This document shows, piece after piece, positions 50,898-62,668 of a stretch of 64,000 bases of DNA (positions are counted from its first letter, which is position 1; every line of letters begins with the position of its first letter). The DNA comes from CAWUKT01 sp963923035. Lineage in GTDB: Bacteria > Bacteroidota > Bacteroidia > J057 > JADKCL01. The position numbers and the translations under genes were made by a program. The DNA is taken from positions 62,001 through 126,000 of the forward strand of contig CAWUKT010000003.1 of NCBI GenBank assembly GCA_963923035.1. Direction: 5' to 3'. The notes below the pieces were generated by a model. It saw only the letters and a list, made by a program, of their open reading frames with translations. It was not told the DNA's origin and made no database searches.

Positions 50898-52187
50898 ATG
50901 ACGGATACAGTATTTGATTTGCTGGACCAAGAGCGCCAGCGTCAGCTCCGAGGCATTGAACTGATTGCTTCTGAGAACTTTACTTCTGAAAACGTGATGC
51001 AGGCCGTTGGATCGGTCCTGACCAATAAATATGCTGAGGGCTTGCCCGGAAAGCGGTATTACGGTGGTTGTGAGGTGGTCGATGAGGTGGAAAACATCGC
51101 CATTGACCGGGTGAAGCAGTTGTTCGGGGCGGAATGGGCGAATGTCCAGCCGCACTCGGGTGCCCAGGCCAATGCCGCCGTCATGCTGGCGGTGCTTCAA
51201 CCCGGCGATACCATCCTCGGGTTTGACCTGTCCCACGGCGGTCACCTGACCCACGGCAGCTCGGTCAACTTCTCCGGCAAGTACTACCGCCCGACGTTCT
51301 ACGGCGTGGACAAGGAAACTGGCCGCCTGGACTACGATCAAATCCGTGACACCGCCAAGCGCGAGCAGCCCAAGATGATCATTTGTGGCGCCAGTGCTTA
51401 CGCCCGCGACTGGGACTATGTTACCTTCCGGGAGATTGCCGACGAAGTCGGCGCCGTCCTCCTAGCAGACATCTCGCATCCCTCGGGCCTCATTGCCAGC
51501 AAACTCCTCAACGATCCGTTGCCCCACTGCCATATTGTGACGACGACGACCCACAAGACCCTCCGCGGTCCGCGGGGTGGCCTCATTATGGTCGGCAAGA
51601 ACAATGCGAATCCCATGGGCCTCACCACTCGCAAAGGCACCATCCGTAAGATTGGCAGCGTGCTCGATTCCGGCGTCTTCCCCGGTACCCAAGGGGGCCC
51701 GCTCATGCACGTCATCGCCGGCAAGGCCGTCGCTTTTGGAGAAGCCCTTCAGCCCAGCTTCACGGCCTACTCCGAGCAAGTCATCCGCAATGCCCAGGCC
51801 CTCGCCAACGACCTCCTCAAGCGGGGGTACCACCTGATTTCCGAAGGCACCGACAACCACCTGATGTTGATTGACCTTCGCAACAAAGGCCTGACCGGCA
51901 AGAAAGCCGAAGCCGCCCTTGTCGCCGCGGAAATCACCTGCAACAAAAATATGGTTCCGTTCGACACCGAAAGTCCGTTTGTGACCAGTGGTATCCGTTT
52001 GGGCACCGCCGCCGTTACCACCCGGGGTTTTCAGGAGTCAGACATGCTGTTTGTCTCGGCGAAGATCGACGAGGTCCTGCAAGCGCCCGATGACGAGGCC
52101 GTCATCAACAAGGTCAAGGCGGAAATCAACGACAAAATGAAGGATTTCTCCCTGTTTGCCGAGACTGCGGAACCGGTCGCCGGTTAA
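50898..52187 (+). CDS. glyA: Serine hydroxymethyltransferase
   Basis: 429 residues; PLP enzyme that interconverts serine and glycine with tetrahydrofolate. ELIASENFTSENVMQAVGS and the NKYAEGLPGKRYYGGCE motif are at the N-terminus; the PLP lysine is K220 in TTTTHKTLRGPRGG. The C-terminal GTAAVTTRGFQESDM is conserved. The frame is open to 50847, but the family start is MTDTVFDLLDQERQRQ at 50898, which also follows the candidate -7 box. Next gene starts 27 nt downstream and could be co-transcribed. Confidence 0.95.
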   Translation: MTDTVFDLLDQERQRQLRGIELIASENFTSENVMQAVGSVLTNKYAEGLPGKRYYGGCEVVDEVENIAIDRVKQLFGAEWANVQPHSGAQANAAVMLAVLQPGDTILGFDLSHGGHLTHGSSVNFSGKYYRPTFYGVDKETGRLDYDQIRDTAKREQPKMIICGASAYARDWDYVTFREIADEVGAVLLADISHPSGLIASKLLNDPLPHCHIVTTTTHKTLRGPRGGLIMVGKNNANPMGLTTRKGTIRKIGSVLDSGVFPGTQGGPLMHVIAGKAVAFGEALQPSFTAYSEQVIRNAQALANDLLKRGYHLISEGTDNHLMLIDLRNKGLTGKKAEAALVAAEITCNKNMVPFDTESPFVTSGIRLGTAAVTTRGFQESDMLFVSAKIDEVLQAPDDEAVINKVKAEINDKMKDFSLFAETAEPVAG

Positions 52188-52214
52188 TTTCTGCTCCTTA
52201 TCATTCGAGTGCAC

Positions 52215-53705
52215 ATGAAAAAATTGCTGCTTTTCCTGGGACTGGTCCTGGGAACCCTGCTCCTCCCTGCCCAGAAGATTACCTCCGAAAAGGTATTCCC
52301 TGTGAGCTATCCGATCATGACCGTCGGCTATCCGTCCAAGATGGTCCCGAATTCTGAGGGAGGGTTCATTTACCTCGAATACTGGCCCCAGGGCCAGGGG
52401 GGAAAGAAATTCGCCAACTACTATCTCCAGAGCTACGACGCTTCTTACAAGGAGCAATGGTCCAAGCCTTTGACCAAGGAAGGCACCGCTCCGGTGAAAT
52501 CTGTGATCGACATTGTGCGCTTTGACGAGAGCGTCGGGGTATTGGCCTACCAATATTCTCCCTCGGTCAAGCGCGACCAGGTCAAGATGCAGGTGTTCAG
52601 CCTGGATGGCCAACCGGTGGGCGGTTTGCAGGTCGTTTCCAGCTATACCAAGAAGGAAAAGAGCGGCTACGAGGATGTTTTTGCCCATTCCGAAAACCAA
52701 AGCAAGCTCCTCTGGCTCGGCCACAATCCGACGGCCGGGGCGAAGAAGCGTCAGTTTTTTTGCAGCGTATGGAGTGGACAGGGAAAAAAGGTCTGGGGCA
52801 AAAAGATGTTCCTCCCGCACGTTGAGGAGGAGAATTACCTCGTGAGCCAGGCCACGGTGGACAACCGTGGCAATGCGTATTTTCTGCTGACCTACGCAGA
52901 AATGACCAATACCGAGAAGGACACCGCCTTCCAACCCGTGGTGGTCCGCTACGACCACCGCGAAGGCAAATACACGGAACATCCCTTGCATTTCCCGAAT
53001 GCCTCCGTCCAGGAAGGCCGCATCCACGTTACCGCCAAAGGCGACCTGGTATTCCTCGGCATCCTCTCGGATGGCAGCGGCAAAGGCTTTATGAACGGCG
53101 CCAAGCGCTTCGAGACACCGCTGAGCTGGGACCAGATCGTGGTCCAGCGCTACGACGTCCAGCGCGAGCTTCGCCTGGAAGCAGAATATACCATGGACTT
53201 CCCCGAAGCCTGGGTGACCCGCTACAAGGAGCGCGGCGCCAATTTCAGCAAGGGCGAGATCATCGAGTCCGGCGGCAAGTTGTACTGGATCCTCGAAGAA
53301 TTCTATATGCAGGAACACCGGGGCCAGCCGCAGCACCTCTACTACGACGTAGCGACGGTGGCCATCGATGTGGAATCGGGCAATGCGTTGTGGGCGACGG
53401 CATTCGAGAAGAAGCAAAGGGACTACAACAGCGGCCGGCTGTTGTCGTATGTGCGCGGGCTGTCCCGCGGCAAGCTCCACTTCGTGTACCTGAATGAGCG
53501 CGGCGCGCAAGGCAAGATCGTCTGTACCAGCCTGTCATTGGCCGATGGTTCCAAAACCAAAGCCAACCTCGCCTCCAATGAGCGCGCGACCTATCTCTTC
53601 TTCCCCTCTCGCAGCACCATGGTCGATGCCAACAAGATGATTCTCATGGGTGTAGGCAATCCGGTGGGGGACGATTACAAGCTGATCGAAGTCGGTTTTC
53701 AATAG
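52215..53705 (+). CDS. Exported protein of unknown function, beta-propeller-like
   Basis: 496 residues with a signal peptide (MKKLLLFLGLVLGTLLLPAQ). The body consists of repeated beta-strand blocks such as GGFIYLEYWPQGQGGKK, VDNRGNAYFLLTYAEMTN and GDLVFLGILSDGSGKGF, consistent with a periplasmic or surface beta-propeller. No sorting domain is obvious at the C-terminus (DDYKLIEVGFQ). No enzyme motif. The start codon chosen is ATG 52215; a GTG lies two codons upstream. No family recognised. Confidence 0.65.
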   Translation: MKKLLLFLGLVLGTLLLPAQKITSEKVFPVSYPIMTVGYPSKMVPNSEGGFIYLEYWPQGQGGKKFANYYLQSYDASYKEQWSKPLTKEGTAPVKSVIDIVRFDESVGVLAYQYSPSVKRDQVKMQVFSLDGQPVGGLQVVSSYTKKEKSGYEDVFAHSENQSKLLWLGHNPTAGAKKRQFFCSVWSGQGKKVWGKKMFLPHVEEENYLVSQATVDNRGNAYFLLTYAEMTNTEKDTAFQPVVVRYDHREGKYTEHPLHFPNASVQEGRIHVTAKGDLVFLGILSDGSGKGFMNGAKRFETPLSWDQIVVQRYDVQRELRLEAEYTMDFPEAWVTRYKERGANFSKGEIIESGGKLYWILEEFYMQEHRGQPQHLYYDVATVAIDVESGNALWATAFEKKQRDYNSGRLLSYVRGLSRGKLHFVYLNERGAQGKIVCTSLSLADGSKTKANLASNERATYLFFPSRSTMVDANKMILMGVGNPVGDDYKLIEVGFQ

Positions 53706-53729
53706 GCGTTTTTTGTGGGGCACTTTCTC

Positions 53730-53737
53730 TATCTTTG
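53730..53737 (+). promoter_or_regulatory. Candidate -7 box (TATCTTTG) for tatC
   Basis: TATCTTTG fits TAnnTTTG and ends 28 nt before ATG 53766. TTTG at 53712-53715 lies 14 nt upstream; shorter than the usual -33 spacing. Confidence 0.5.
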
Positions 53738-53765
53738 TGCCCTCTGAAACAATCTGATCCCAAAT

Positions 53766-55067
53766 ATGGGGATATTCTCCTGGCGCAAAAAAAAGAAGTT
53801 CGACGATGAAGTCGGAGAAATGTCCTTCCTGGACCATCTGGAAGAATTGCGGTGGCATATCTTCCGGAGTGTTGTCGCCATCGTCCTCTTTGGCATCGTT
53901 TTGTTTTCCTTCCGAACCGAAGTCATTGGCGGCATCTTCATGTCGCCCTTCAAGAAAGACTTCATCACCTACCAATTCCTGTGTGAGCAATTCGGCCAGT
54001 TCTGCGAATCGGATATCCAGGTCGAATCCGTTCAGGTGATCGCCCCGGACAGCGTTTTGCTGAATACAGTGGCCATTGAGCAGGTCACTGTTCCGCAGTG
54101 GACCCTCGACACCATCTATTTGGATACCCTGGGGAATATCCAGGTCGATTCAATCGCCGCACCCGCGGTGGTCAAGACGGTCCGCACCCCGCTCCAATTG
54201 AAAGTGGCGGTAGATGAGTTGGTGGGGGAAGGGCAAATGAAGGGCTTCTCGGTGGAAACCGATTCGGGCAGCGTGGTGAAATTCCAGGCAATCTCGCCCT
54301 ACGAACAGTTCATGAAATCGCTGTTCTACGCCTTCTTTGGCGGCCTGATATTCGCGTTTCCCTACGTCAGCTGGGAGCTTTGGAACTTCATCAAGCCCGC
54401 CCTCAGCCGAAAAGAATCCCGCGCCATCCGTTGGAACGTCCTCAACTCCAGCCTCCTGTTTTTCTTCGGCATTGCCTTCGGTTATTTCGTCATTCTCCCC
54501 TTCTCCGTCCGCTTCCTCTCGAACTTTGTCCTCTTCGAAGAAGCCGCGAACATCTGGCGGATCGGCGATGTCGTGAATTTTGTCCTGCTCCTCCTCTTCG
54601 GCACCGGCTTCCTCTTCCAGTTGCCCGTCGTCGTCTTTTACCTCTCCAAAATTGGTCTGACCTCTCCCCGCGGCCTTCGGAAATATAGAAAACACGCCGT
54701 CGTTGCCTTGTTGGTGATCGCTGCGATTGTGACGCCGCCCGATCCCATGAGCCAGATCCTGATTTTTGTGCCTCTGCTGACCCTCTACGAAGTGGGGATT
54801 GTGATCAGTGGCCGGGTAGAAAAGAAGCGGTTGAAAAAGGAAAAAGAGGAACGGGAGAAGGACGAGGAATACCGGAAAAAGAAAATTGAAGAGCTGAGGA
54901 AGCAAGCGGAGGCGGAAAAGGCAGCGGCAGAAAAGGAAAAAGCGGCCGAGGAGAAGGCAAAAGCAGCTGAGGCCGCAGAAGAGCCGGAAACCCAGGACGA
55001 AGAGGAAGATGAAGAGGACGATGGGCCGGAACTGGGTCCTCCTCCGGGCACCTTCGCCCGGGAATAA
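53766..55067 (+). CDS. tatC: Twin-arginine translocase subunit TatC, enlarged
   Basis: 433 residues, against about 250-280 for typical TatC. The Tat core is clear: MSFLDHLEELRWHIFRS at residues 19-35, LFYAFFGGLIFAFPYVSWEL WNFIKPAL after the first loop, and TPPDPMSQ at 323-330. Two additions: about 90-110 extra residues in the first periplasmic loop (about 62-172, with two cysteines at 73 and 80), and a highly charged coiled-coil-like tail of about 83 residues (351-433) rich in K, E and A and ending in acidic and Pro-rich sequence. It recognises RR signal peptides of folded exported proteins. tatA is not in the window. Confidence 0.9.
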   Translation: MGIFSWRKKKKFDDEVGEMSFLDHLEELRWHIFRSVVAIVLFGIVLFSFRTEVIGGIFMSPFKKDFITYQFLCEQFGQFCESDIQVESVQVIAPDSVLLNTVAIEQVTVPQWTLDTIYLDTLGNIQVDSIAAPAVVKTVRTPLQLKVAVDELVGEGQMKGFSVETDSGSVVKFQAISPYEQFMKSLFYAFFGGLIFAFPYVSWELWNFIKPALSRKESRAIRWNVLNSSLLFFFGIAFGYFVILPFSVRFLSNFVLFEEAANIWRIGDVVNFVLLLLFGTGFLFQLPVVVFYLSKIGLTSPRGLRKYRKHAVVALLVIAAIVTPPDPMSQILIFVPLLTLYEVGIVISGRVEKKRLKKEKEEREKDEEYRKKKIEELRKQAEAEKAAAEKEKAAEEKAKAAEAAEEPETQDEEEDEEDDGPELGPPPGTFARE

Positions 55068-55115
55068 GGATATGATTTGAACCCTTCGGGAAAGACGTTT
55101 TCCTCTCGGATTTCG

Positions 55116-55123
55116 TATATTTG
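55116..55123 (+). promoter_or_regulatory. Candidate -7 box (TATATTTG) for lptB, 5 nt before ATG
   Basis: TATATTTG is an exact TAnnTTTG. Only ATCAG separates it from ATG 55129, giving a predicted leaderless transcript. No clean -33 TTTG upstream. Confidence 0.5.
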
Positions 55124-55128
55124 ATCAG

Positions 55129-55875
55129 ATGCAACAGTCGAATTTGGTACTCCGGGCCGAAAACCTGGTGAAAAAATACAAAGACCGTACGGTCGTCAAC
55201 GAAGTCAATCTGGAAGTGGCTCAGGGGGAAATTGTGGGGTTGCTGGGCCCGAACGGAGCGGGGAAAACAACGACCTTCTACATGGTGGTCGGTCTGATCC
55301 GCCCCAATAGCGGGAAAGTTTGGCTCCAGAACAAGGAAATCACCCGGTATCCAATGTACAAACGCGGCCAGTTGGGCGTGGGCTATCTTGCCCAGGAGCC
55401 TTCTGTATTCCGCAAACTTTCTGTCGAGGACAATATCATGGCGATTCTGGAAATGCGGGGCAATATGTCCCGCAAAGAGCGCCGCTTCAAAACCGATCAG
55501 CTCCTCGCCGAATTTTCGCTGATGCACGTTCGGAAGAACATTGGCAACCTGTTGTCGGGGGGTGAACGCCGCCGCACGGAGATTGCCCGGGCCCTCGCGA
55601 CGGACCCGAAATTTATTTTGTTAGATGAGCCATTTGCCGGGGTAGACCCCATTGCCGTGGAAGAAATCCAGGGCATTGTGCGGAACCTCCAGGAAAAAAA
55701 CATTGGCGTCCTGATCACTGACCACAACGTCCACGAGACCCTCGACATCGTGGACCGGGCGTATCTGCTGGTCCAGGGCCAAATTTTTAAGTCGGGGACT
55801 GCCGTCGACCTTGCCGACGACCCCATGGTACGGAAGGTGTACCTGGGCGAAAAATTTGCTTTGAATCGCGAATGA
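55129..55875 (+). CDS. lptB: LPS export ABC transporter ATP-binding protein LptB
   Basis: 248 residues. Walker A GPNGAGKTT at 40-48, ABC signature LSGGERRR at 142-149, Walker B FILLDEPFAGVDPIAV at about 162-177, H-loop ITDHNVHETL near 197-206. The order and the FAGVDPIAV segment are characteristic of LptB. It powers LptFG to extract lipopolysaccharide and pass it to LptC, whose gene is at 4.6-5.4 kb. Its stop overlaps the GH3 gene start (ATGA), so it heads an operon with the GH3 and monooxygenase genes. Confidence 0.95.
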   Translation: MQQSNLVLRAENLVKKYKDRTVVNEVNLEVAQGEIVGLLGPNGAGKTTTFYMVVGLIRPNSGKVWLQNKEITRYPMYKRGQLGVGYLAQEPSVFRKLSVEDNIMAILEMRGNMSRKERRFKTDQLLAEFSLMHVRKNIGNLLSGGERRRTEIARALATDPKFILLDEPFAGVDPIAVEEIQGIVRNLQEKNIGVLITDHNVHETLDIVDRAYLLVQGQIFKSGTAVDLADDPMVRKVYLGEKFALNRE

Positions 55876-57401
55876 GTATCATCAATGCTGTCGCTTCCTG
55901 GTTCCTCAAGAAGCGGATTTATCAAATCGAGATGTTCATGAAGCATCCGATGGAAACCCAAATGGAGGTATTTCATCGGATCGTACTTGCCGCCGAAGAC
56001 ACGGTCTGGGGCAAGCAATACGGCTACGCCGATTTTGAGACCATTGCCGCTTTCCAACGCAATGTCCCAATCAATACCTACGAAGACCTCTATCCTTTCA
56101 TCGAGCGGACGCTCGAAGGAGAAGCCAGCGTCCTTTGGCCGGGGGAAATCCGTTGGTTCTCCAAATCTTCCGGCACCACCAACGACAAGAGCAAGTTCAT
56201 TCCCGTGTCGCGGGAAGCGCTGGACGATTGTCATTACAAAGGTGGCAAGGACATGCTTGCCATTTACCTCCACAACAATCCCGAAAGCCAGCTGTTTGCG
56301 GGCAAGGGGCTCCCGATTGGAGGCAGCCACGAGATCAACCGCCTGAACGAGCATACCTATTACGGGGACCTCAGCGCGGTTTTGATTGAAAACACGCCGA
56401 ATATTTACAACCTGTTTCGGGCAACGAGCAAAAAGGTGGCGCTGATGGGGGAATGGGAGGAGAAAATTGAGACGATGGCACGGCAATTGATCACGCAGAA
56501 TGTCACCAGCATGGCGGGGGTGCCCACCTGGACCCTGGTGCTCCTGAACAAGATGTTCGAATTGGCCGAGACGGAAAGCCGTAACCTGGTCGATATTTGG
56601 CCCATGTTTGAGGTCTTCTTCCACGGTGGCGTGAGCTTTGTCCCCTACCGGAAGCAATTCGAAGCCATCATCCGCTCCGACAAGGTCACCTATTTCGAAA
56701 CCTACAATGCCTCCGAAGGCTTCTTCGGCCTGCAAAACGAGCCCGACCGGGACGATATGCTCCTGATGCTCGACTACGGCATTTTCTACGAATTCATCCG
56801 GCTCGAAGACCTCGGGCAGGACCATCCCAAGGCCTATACCCTCGGGGAAGTGGAAGAAGGCGTGACCTATGCCATGGTCATCTCCACCAACGCCGGGCTC
56901 TGGCGCTACATGATCGGGGACACGGTTCGTTTTACCAGCCTGAATCCCTACAAACTCAAGATCGTCGGCCGGACCAAGCATTTTATCAACGCATTTGGAG
57001 AGGAATTGGTCATTGAAAATGCCGAATCTGCTCTCCAGGCTGCCAGTCAGGCCACCGGCGCCGTCATCAGCAATTATACCGCCGCTCCCATTTACTTCGG
57101 AGACGACAACAATGGCGCCCACGAATGGCTGATCGAATTCAAGCAGGCACCTTCCAGTCTGGATGCCTTTACCCAGGCCCTGGATGCTCACCTCAAGCAA
57201 TTGAACTCAGACTACGAAGCCAAGCGCTACGAAGGCATGGTCCTCCGCCGGCCGGTGGTTCGGGCCCTGCCGAAGGGGAGCTTCTATGAGTGGATGAAAA
57301 AACGGGGTAAATTGGGGGGACAAAACAAGGTTCCGCGCCTGAGCAACCACCGGGAATATGTCGAGGCGATCCTGGCGCTGGTCTCCGTCGGGACCAACTG
57401 A
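55872..57401 (+). CDS. GH3-family acyl-acid amido synthetase-like protein
   Basis: 509 residues of the GH3 auxin-responsive-promoter family (adenylate-forming). ATP-binding motif SSGTTNDKSKFIPVS (residues about 98-112), the Y-x4-G-type region ETYNASEGFFGLQNEP, and the motif GLWRYMIGDTVRFTS are all visible. Plant GH3 enzymes couple acyl acids to amino acids; the bacterial role and substrate are unknown. It overlaps lptB by 4 bases and is followed 22 bp later by a small monooxygenase-like gene. Confidence 0.85.
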   Translation: MSIINAVASWFLKKRIYQIEMFMKHPMETQMEVFHRIVLAAEDTVWGKQYGYADFETIAAFQRNVPINTYEDLYPFIERTLEGEASVLWPGEIRWFSKSSGTTNDKSKFIPVSREALDDCHYKGGKDMLAIYLHNNPESQLFAGKGLPIGGSHEINRLNEHTYYGDLSAVLIENTPNIYNLFRATSKKVALMGEWEEKIETMARQLITQNVTSMAGVPTWTLVLLNKMFELAETESRNLVDIWPMFEVFFHGGVSFVPYRKQFEAIIRSDKVTYFETYNASEGFFGLQNEPDRDDMLLMLDYGIFYEFIRLEDLGQDHPKAYTLGEVEEGVTYAMVISTNAGLWRYMIGDTVRFTSLNPYKLKIVGRTKHFINAFGEELVIENAESALQAASQATGAVISNYTAAPIYFGDDNNGAHEWLIEFKQAPSSLDAFTQALDAHLKQLNSDYEAKRYEGMVLRRPVVRALPKGSFYEWMKKRGKLGGQNKVPRLSNHREYVEAILALVSVGTN

Positions 57402-57423
57402 TCTGAACTTCACCTTTTCTGTC

Positions 57424-57723
57424 ATGTCAAAGTATGGACTCAGCGGTTACTTTACCGCTCAACCCGGCCAAGGGCAAGCCCTCGCCGCGATCTTGGTTGA
57501 GGCCTCTCAACTGATGCAAGCTGCTCCCGGCTGCCACCTCTATATGGTCGCCACCGACCAGGAAATTGCCGACCGCGTCTGGGTCATCGAGTCCTGGGAC
57601 AGCCAGGAAGCGCACGATGCCTCCCTGAAGATCGACGGTGTCGGAGAATTGATTGGCCGGGCCCGGCCCCTCCTGGCCGGACCGCCTGTCAGCTCCAAGC
57701 TGGATATTGCCGGAGGCATCTGA
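57424..57723 (+). CDS. Antibiotic-biosynthesis-monooxygenase (ABM) domain protein
   Basis: 99 residues forming a dimeric alpha/beta-barrel (ferredoxin-like): KYGLSGYFTAQPGQGQALAA, CHLYMVATDQEIADRVWVIE and WDSQEAHDASLKIDGVGEL. The family includes quinol monooxygenases and heme-degrading enzymes, but many members have no known reaction. No specific heme-binding motif is obvious. It is the third gene of the lptB operon (22-bp gap after GH3). The frame is open to 57358, inside the previous gene, so ATG 57424 is used. Confidence 0.8.
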   Translation: MSKYGLSGYFTAQPGQGQALAAILVEASQLMQAAPGCHLYMVATDQEIADRVWVIESWDSQEAHDASLKIDGVGELIGRARPLLAGPPVSSKLDIAGGI

Positions 57724-57871
57724 GACTTTCCCCAAACGGAAAAATTTCATGGGTCATTTCTCCTCATTCATCGAAATGTTGATCGATTTAGGAGGGCTAT
57801 GTGTTTACTTAACACCAATCAACCACCTAAGCGGCTTGATACTCAAGCCACCTACCCTTTGTTTTTTAGAC

Positions 57872-57915
57872 AGCCCGTCCGGCGCACCAAGTGCAGCGCC
57901 CGGTCAGGCTATTTT
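57872..57915 (+). terminator. Probable terminator after the ABM gene
   Basis: GGCGC (57881-57885) pairs with GCGCC (57896-57900); AGCC (57872-57875) pairs with GGCT (57907-57910) outside it, with short internal mismatches. ATTTTT follows. It lies just before the 3' end of convergent uvrA. Confidence 0.45.
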
Positions 57916-57917
57916 TC

Positions 57918-60749
<2,832 letters not shown>

Positions 60750-60776
60750 TCACCAATCCTTGTAAGGAGTTTCACA

Positions 60777-61823
60777 TCAAAGGGTGTCCGGCACAACGGT
60801 ATCCGCAGGCAGGACATTGTCGGTGTCCAGGCTATCAGCGCCATCGACCTGGGTGCTGTCTCCATCTCCCCGCCCCGGCAGCATGTCTTCTGCCATCGGC
60901 ACCTTGGCGTCCCGGGGAATCTTGATTTGGTAGGTCTTTCCCGACTCTACATACAACTCGTCCTTGAGCAGCCAGGGGTTCATGACCCGCAGCATTTTAT
61001 AGGTTGTACCGTGTTCCTGGGCAAATGCAATCAGGTCGCTGATGGAGCTGTCCACCTTGACAACCCGATAACGCAGGGGGTTGTACAATTGTTCTTCGGG
61101 GATCTCAAATCCGTACGAACCGGGATTTTCGAGGACAGTTTTGATGGCCAGAATCCGGAATACATAGGCCGCCGTCTCAGCATTCAGGTAGAGGTCGTAA
61201 TAGTTGCTGACTTTCTGACGGTCCAATTGCTTCTGAACCCCGCCCATTCCCATGTTGTAGGAAGCGGCCACCAAGGTCCAGTTTCCGAACTTGCGGTGGG
61301 CATCTTTCAGGTATTTACAGGCCGCATGGGTGGACTTGATCGGATCGTAGCGCTCGTCCACTTGCTTGGAGACCTCAAGGCCATAGCTGATTCCGGTCGC
61401 CTTCATGAACTGCCAAAATCCTTTGGCCCCCACCGGCGAGATCGCATTTGTCAGATGGCTCTCGGCCACACAGAGATAGAAAAAGTCCGTCGGCACGCCA
61501 TTGTCCTTCAAAATCTTCGTCATCTCAGGCTTCCAACGAGCGGCCCGTTTGATGTTCATGATCGTCGCGGAATGGTAGTAAATGTACCGGATCAGCTCCT
61601 TGTCCAGTCGCTCCTGCACATCAAAATCATGCAGCGGCACGATTTCTCCGGCGAAGTTTAAATCCCCCGGCGGGTCCAGCGAAATCGTCGTCGCATTGCT
61701 GCTCAGATTCTTCAATTGGGCCGAGCTGTCCGGCGAACTCGTGCTGCCCACCAAAATGAGGGCGCCGACCAGCAGGACAACCGGAGCGAGGAAATAAATG
61801 ATCTTCGAACGTAGCTTGATCAT
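60777..61823 (-). CDS. Membrane-anchored lytic transglycosylase (MltD/SLT-like)
   Basis: 348 residues. An N-terminal membrane helix (IIYFLAPVVLLVGALILVGS) anchors it to the inner membrane. The SLT domain (about 95-230) has the catalytic glutamate E121 in LCVAESHLTNAISPVGAKGF, then WQFMKATGISYGLEV and VAASYNMGMGGVQK. Residues about 250-310 look like a LysM-type module (DLIAFAQEHGTTYKMLRVMN, YQIKIPRDAKVP). The tail is disordered and acidic. It cleaves peptidoglycan glycan strands non-hydrolytically. It lies between the LOG gene (14-bp gap) and uvrA. Confidence 0.9.
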   Translation of the reverse strand: MIKLRSKIIYFLAPVVLLVGALILVGSTSSPDSSAQLKNLSSNATTISLDPPGDLNFAGEIVPLHDFDVQERLDKELIRYIYYHSATIMNIKRAARWKPEMTKILKDNGVPTDFFYLCVAESHLTNAISPVGAKGFWQFMKATGISYGLEVSKQVDERYDPIKSTHAACKYLKDAHRKFGNWTLVAASYNMGMGGVQKQLDRQKVSNYYDLYLNAETAAYVFRILAIKTVLENPGSYGFEIPEEQLYNPLRYRVVKVDSSISDLIAFAQEHGTTYKMLRVMNPWLLKDELYVESGKTYQIKIPRDAKVPMAEDMLPGRGDGDSTQVDGADSLDTDNVLPADTVVPDTL

Positions 61824-61837
61824 GGGAACGCAGAAGT

Positions 61838-62533
61838 TTAGAAGTTGGGGCGAATGAGGTGGTGCTGGTAGAAATCAGTGATGCAGGCCACGGCCTCGTC
61901 GGCGGTGTCCACCAGGTGAAACAGGTCCAGGTCGCCCGGGCTGATGTTCCCGGCCTTTTCCAGCAGGGTGTCTTTGATCCAGTCCACCAAGCCTCCCCAG
62001 AAATCTTTCCCGACCAATACGACCGGGAAAACCACAATCTTCTTGGTTTGGATCAGGGTCAAGGCTTCGAACAACTCGTCCAGGGTGCCAAAACCACCCG
62101 GCAATACCACAAAGCCCTGGGCGTACTTCATGAACATCACCTTCCTGACGAAGAAATAATTGAAATCGATGTTCTTATCGGGATCGATATACGGATTCGA
62201 GCTCTGCTCGAAAGGCAGGTCGATGTTCAGGCCCACCGAAGAGCCATTGCCCTCCATCGCGCCTTTGTTGCCGGCTTCCATGATGCCGGGGCCGCCGCCA
62301 GTGATGACGCCAAAACCAGCTTGGGTCAATTTATGGGCAATCTCCACGCCCAATTGGTAGTAGGGGTGGTCGGGTTTCGTACGAGCAGAACCAAAAATGG
62401 AAACGCAAGGGCCGATCTCTGCCAAGGTTTCGAAGCCTTCGACAAACTCAGCCATGATACGGAAAATGGTCCAGGTGTCTTTGCCCCGCTTTTCCGTCCA
62501 GTCCCGGGTCTTCCGAGTGAAATGTTTCTTCAT
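61838..62533 (-). CDS. LOG-family Rossmann protein (TIGR00730-type)
   Basis: 231 residues with the two LOG motifs: GGGPGIMEAGNKGA at about 79-92 and PGGFGTLDELFEAL at 145-158. The family was misnamed 'lysine decarboxylase'; many members are nucleotide 5'-monophosphate phosphoribohydrolases (cytokinin-activating LONELY GUY enzymes). The real substrate here is probably a nucleotide. The longer class with about 230 residues and an N-terminal extension (RDWTEKRGKDTWTIFRIMAE) fits. It is the first gene of the LOG-lytic transglycosylase-uvrA operon. Confidence 0.9.
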   Translation of the reverse strand: MKKHFTRKTRDWTEKRGKDTWTIFRIMAEFVEGFETLAEIGPCVSIFGSARTKPDHPYYQLGVEIAHKLTQAGFGVITGGGPGIMEAGNKGAMEGNGSSVGLNIDLPFEQSSNPYIDPDKNIDFNYFFVRKVMFMKYAQGFVVLPGGFGTLDELFEALTLIQTKKIVVFPVVLVGKDFWGGLVDWIKDTLLEKAGNISPGDLDLFHLVDTADEAVACITDFYQHHLIRPNF

Positions 62534-62668
62534 GCGTGTTGGTGACTGTTAAAAGTAGCCCGTAAAAATACAGAAAATCAGTGAGCCCCCGACGATTTTT
62601 TCCAAATCCCCTCCTGCCGGCCCACGACCGATCACAAAGTAGAACGACTATGAATCAGGGAAAAACCT

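Noticed and set aside
52038..53510. Minus-strand frame of 490 codons opposite glyA and the following gene
   Set aside because: Spans the 3' end of glyA and the next gene in antisense; composition is H/V/L-rich as in other antisense frames.
55497..57200. Minus-strand frame of 567 codons opposite lptB and GH3
   Set aside because: Antisense of two well-supported genes.
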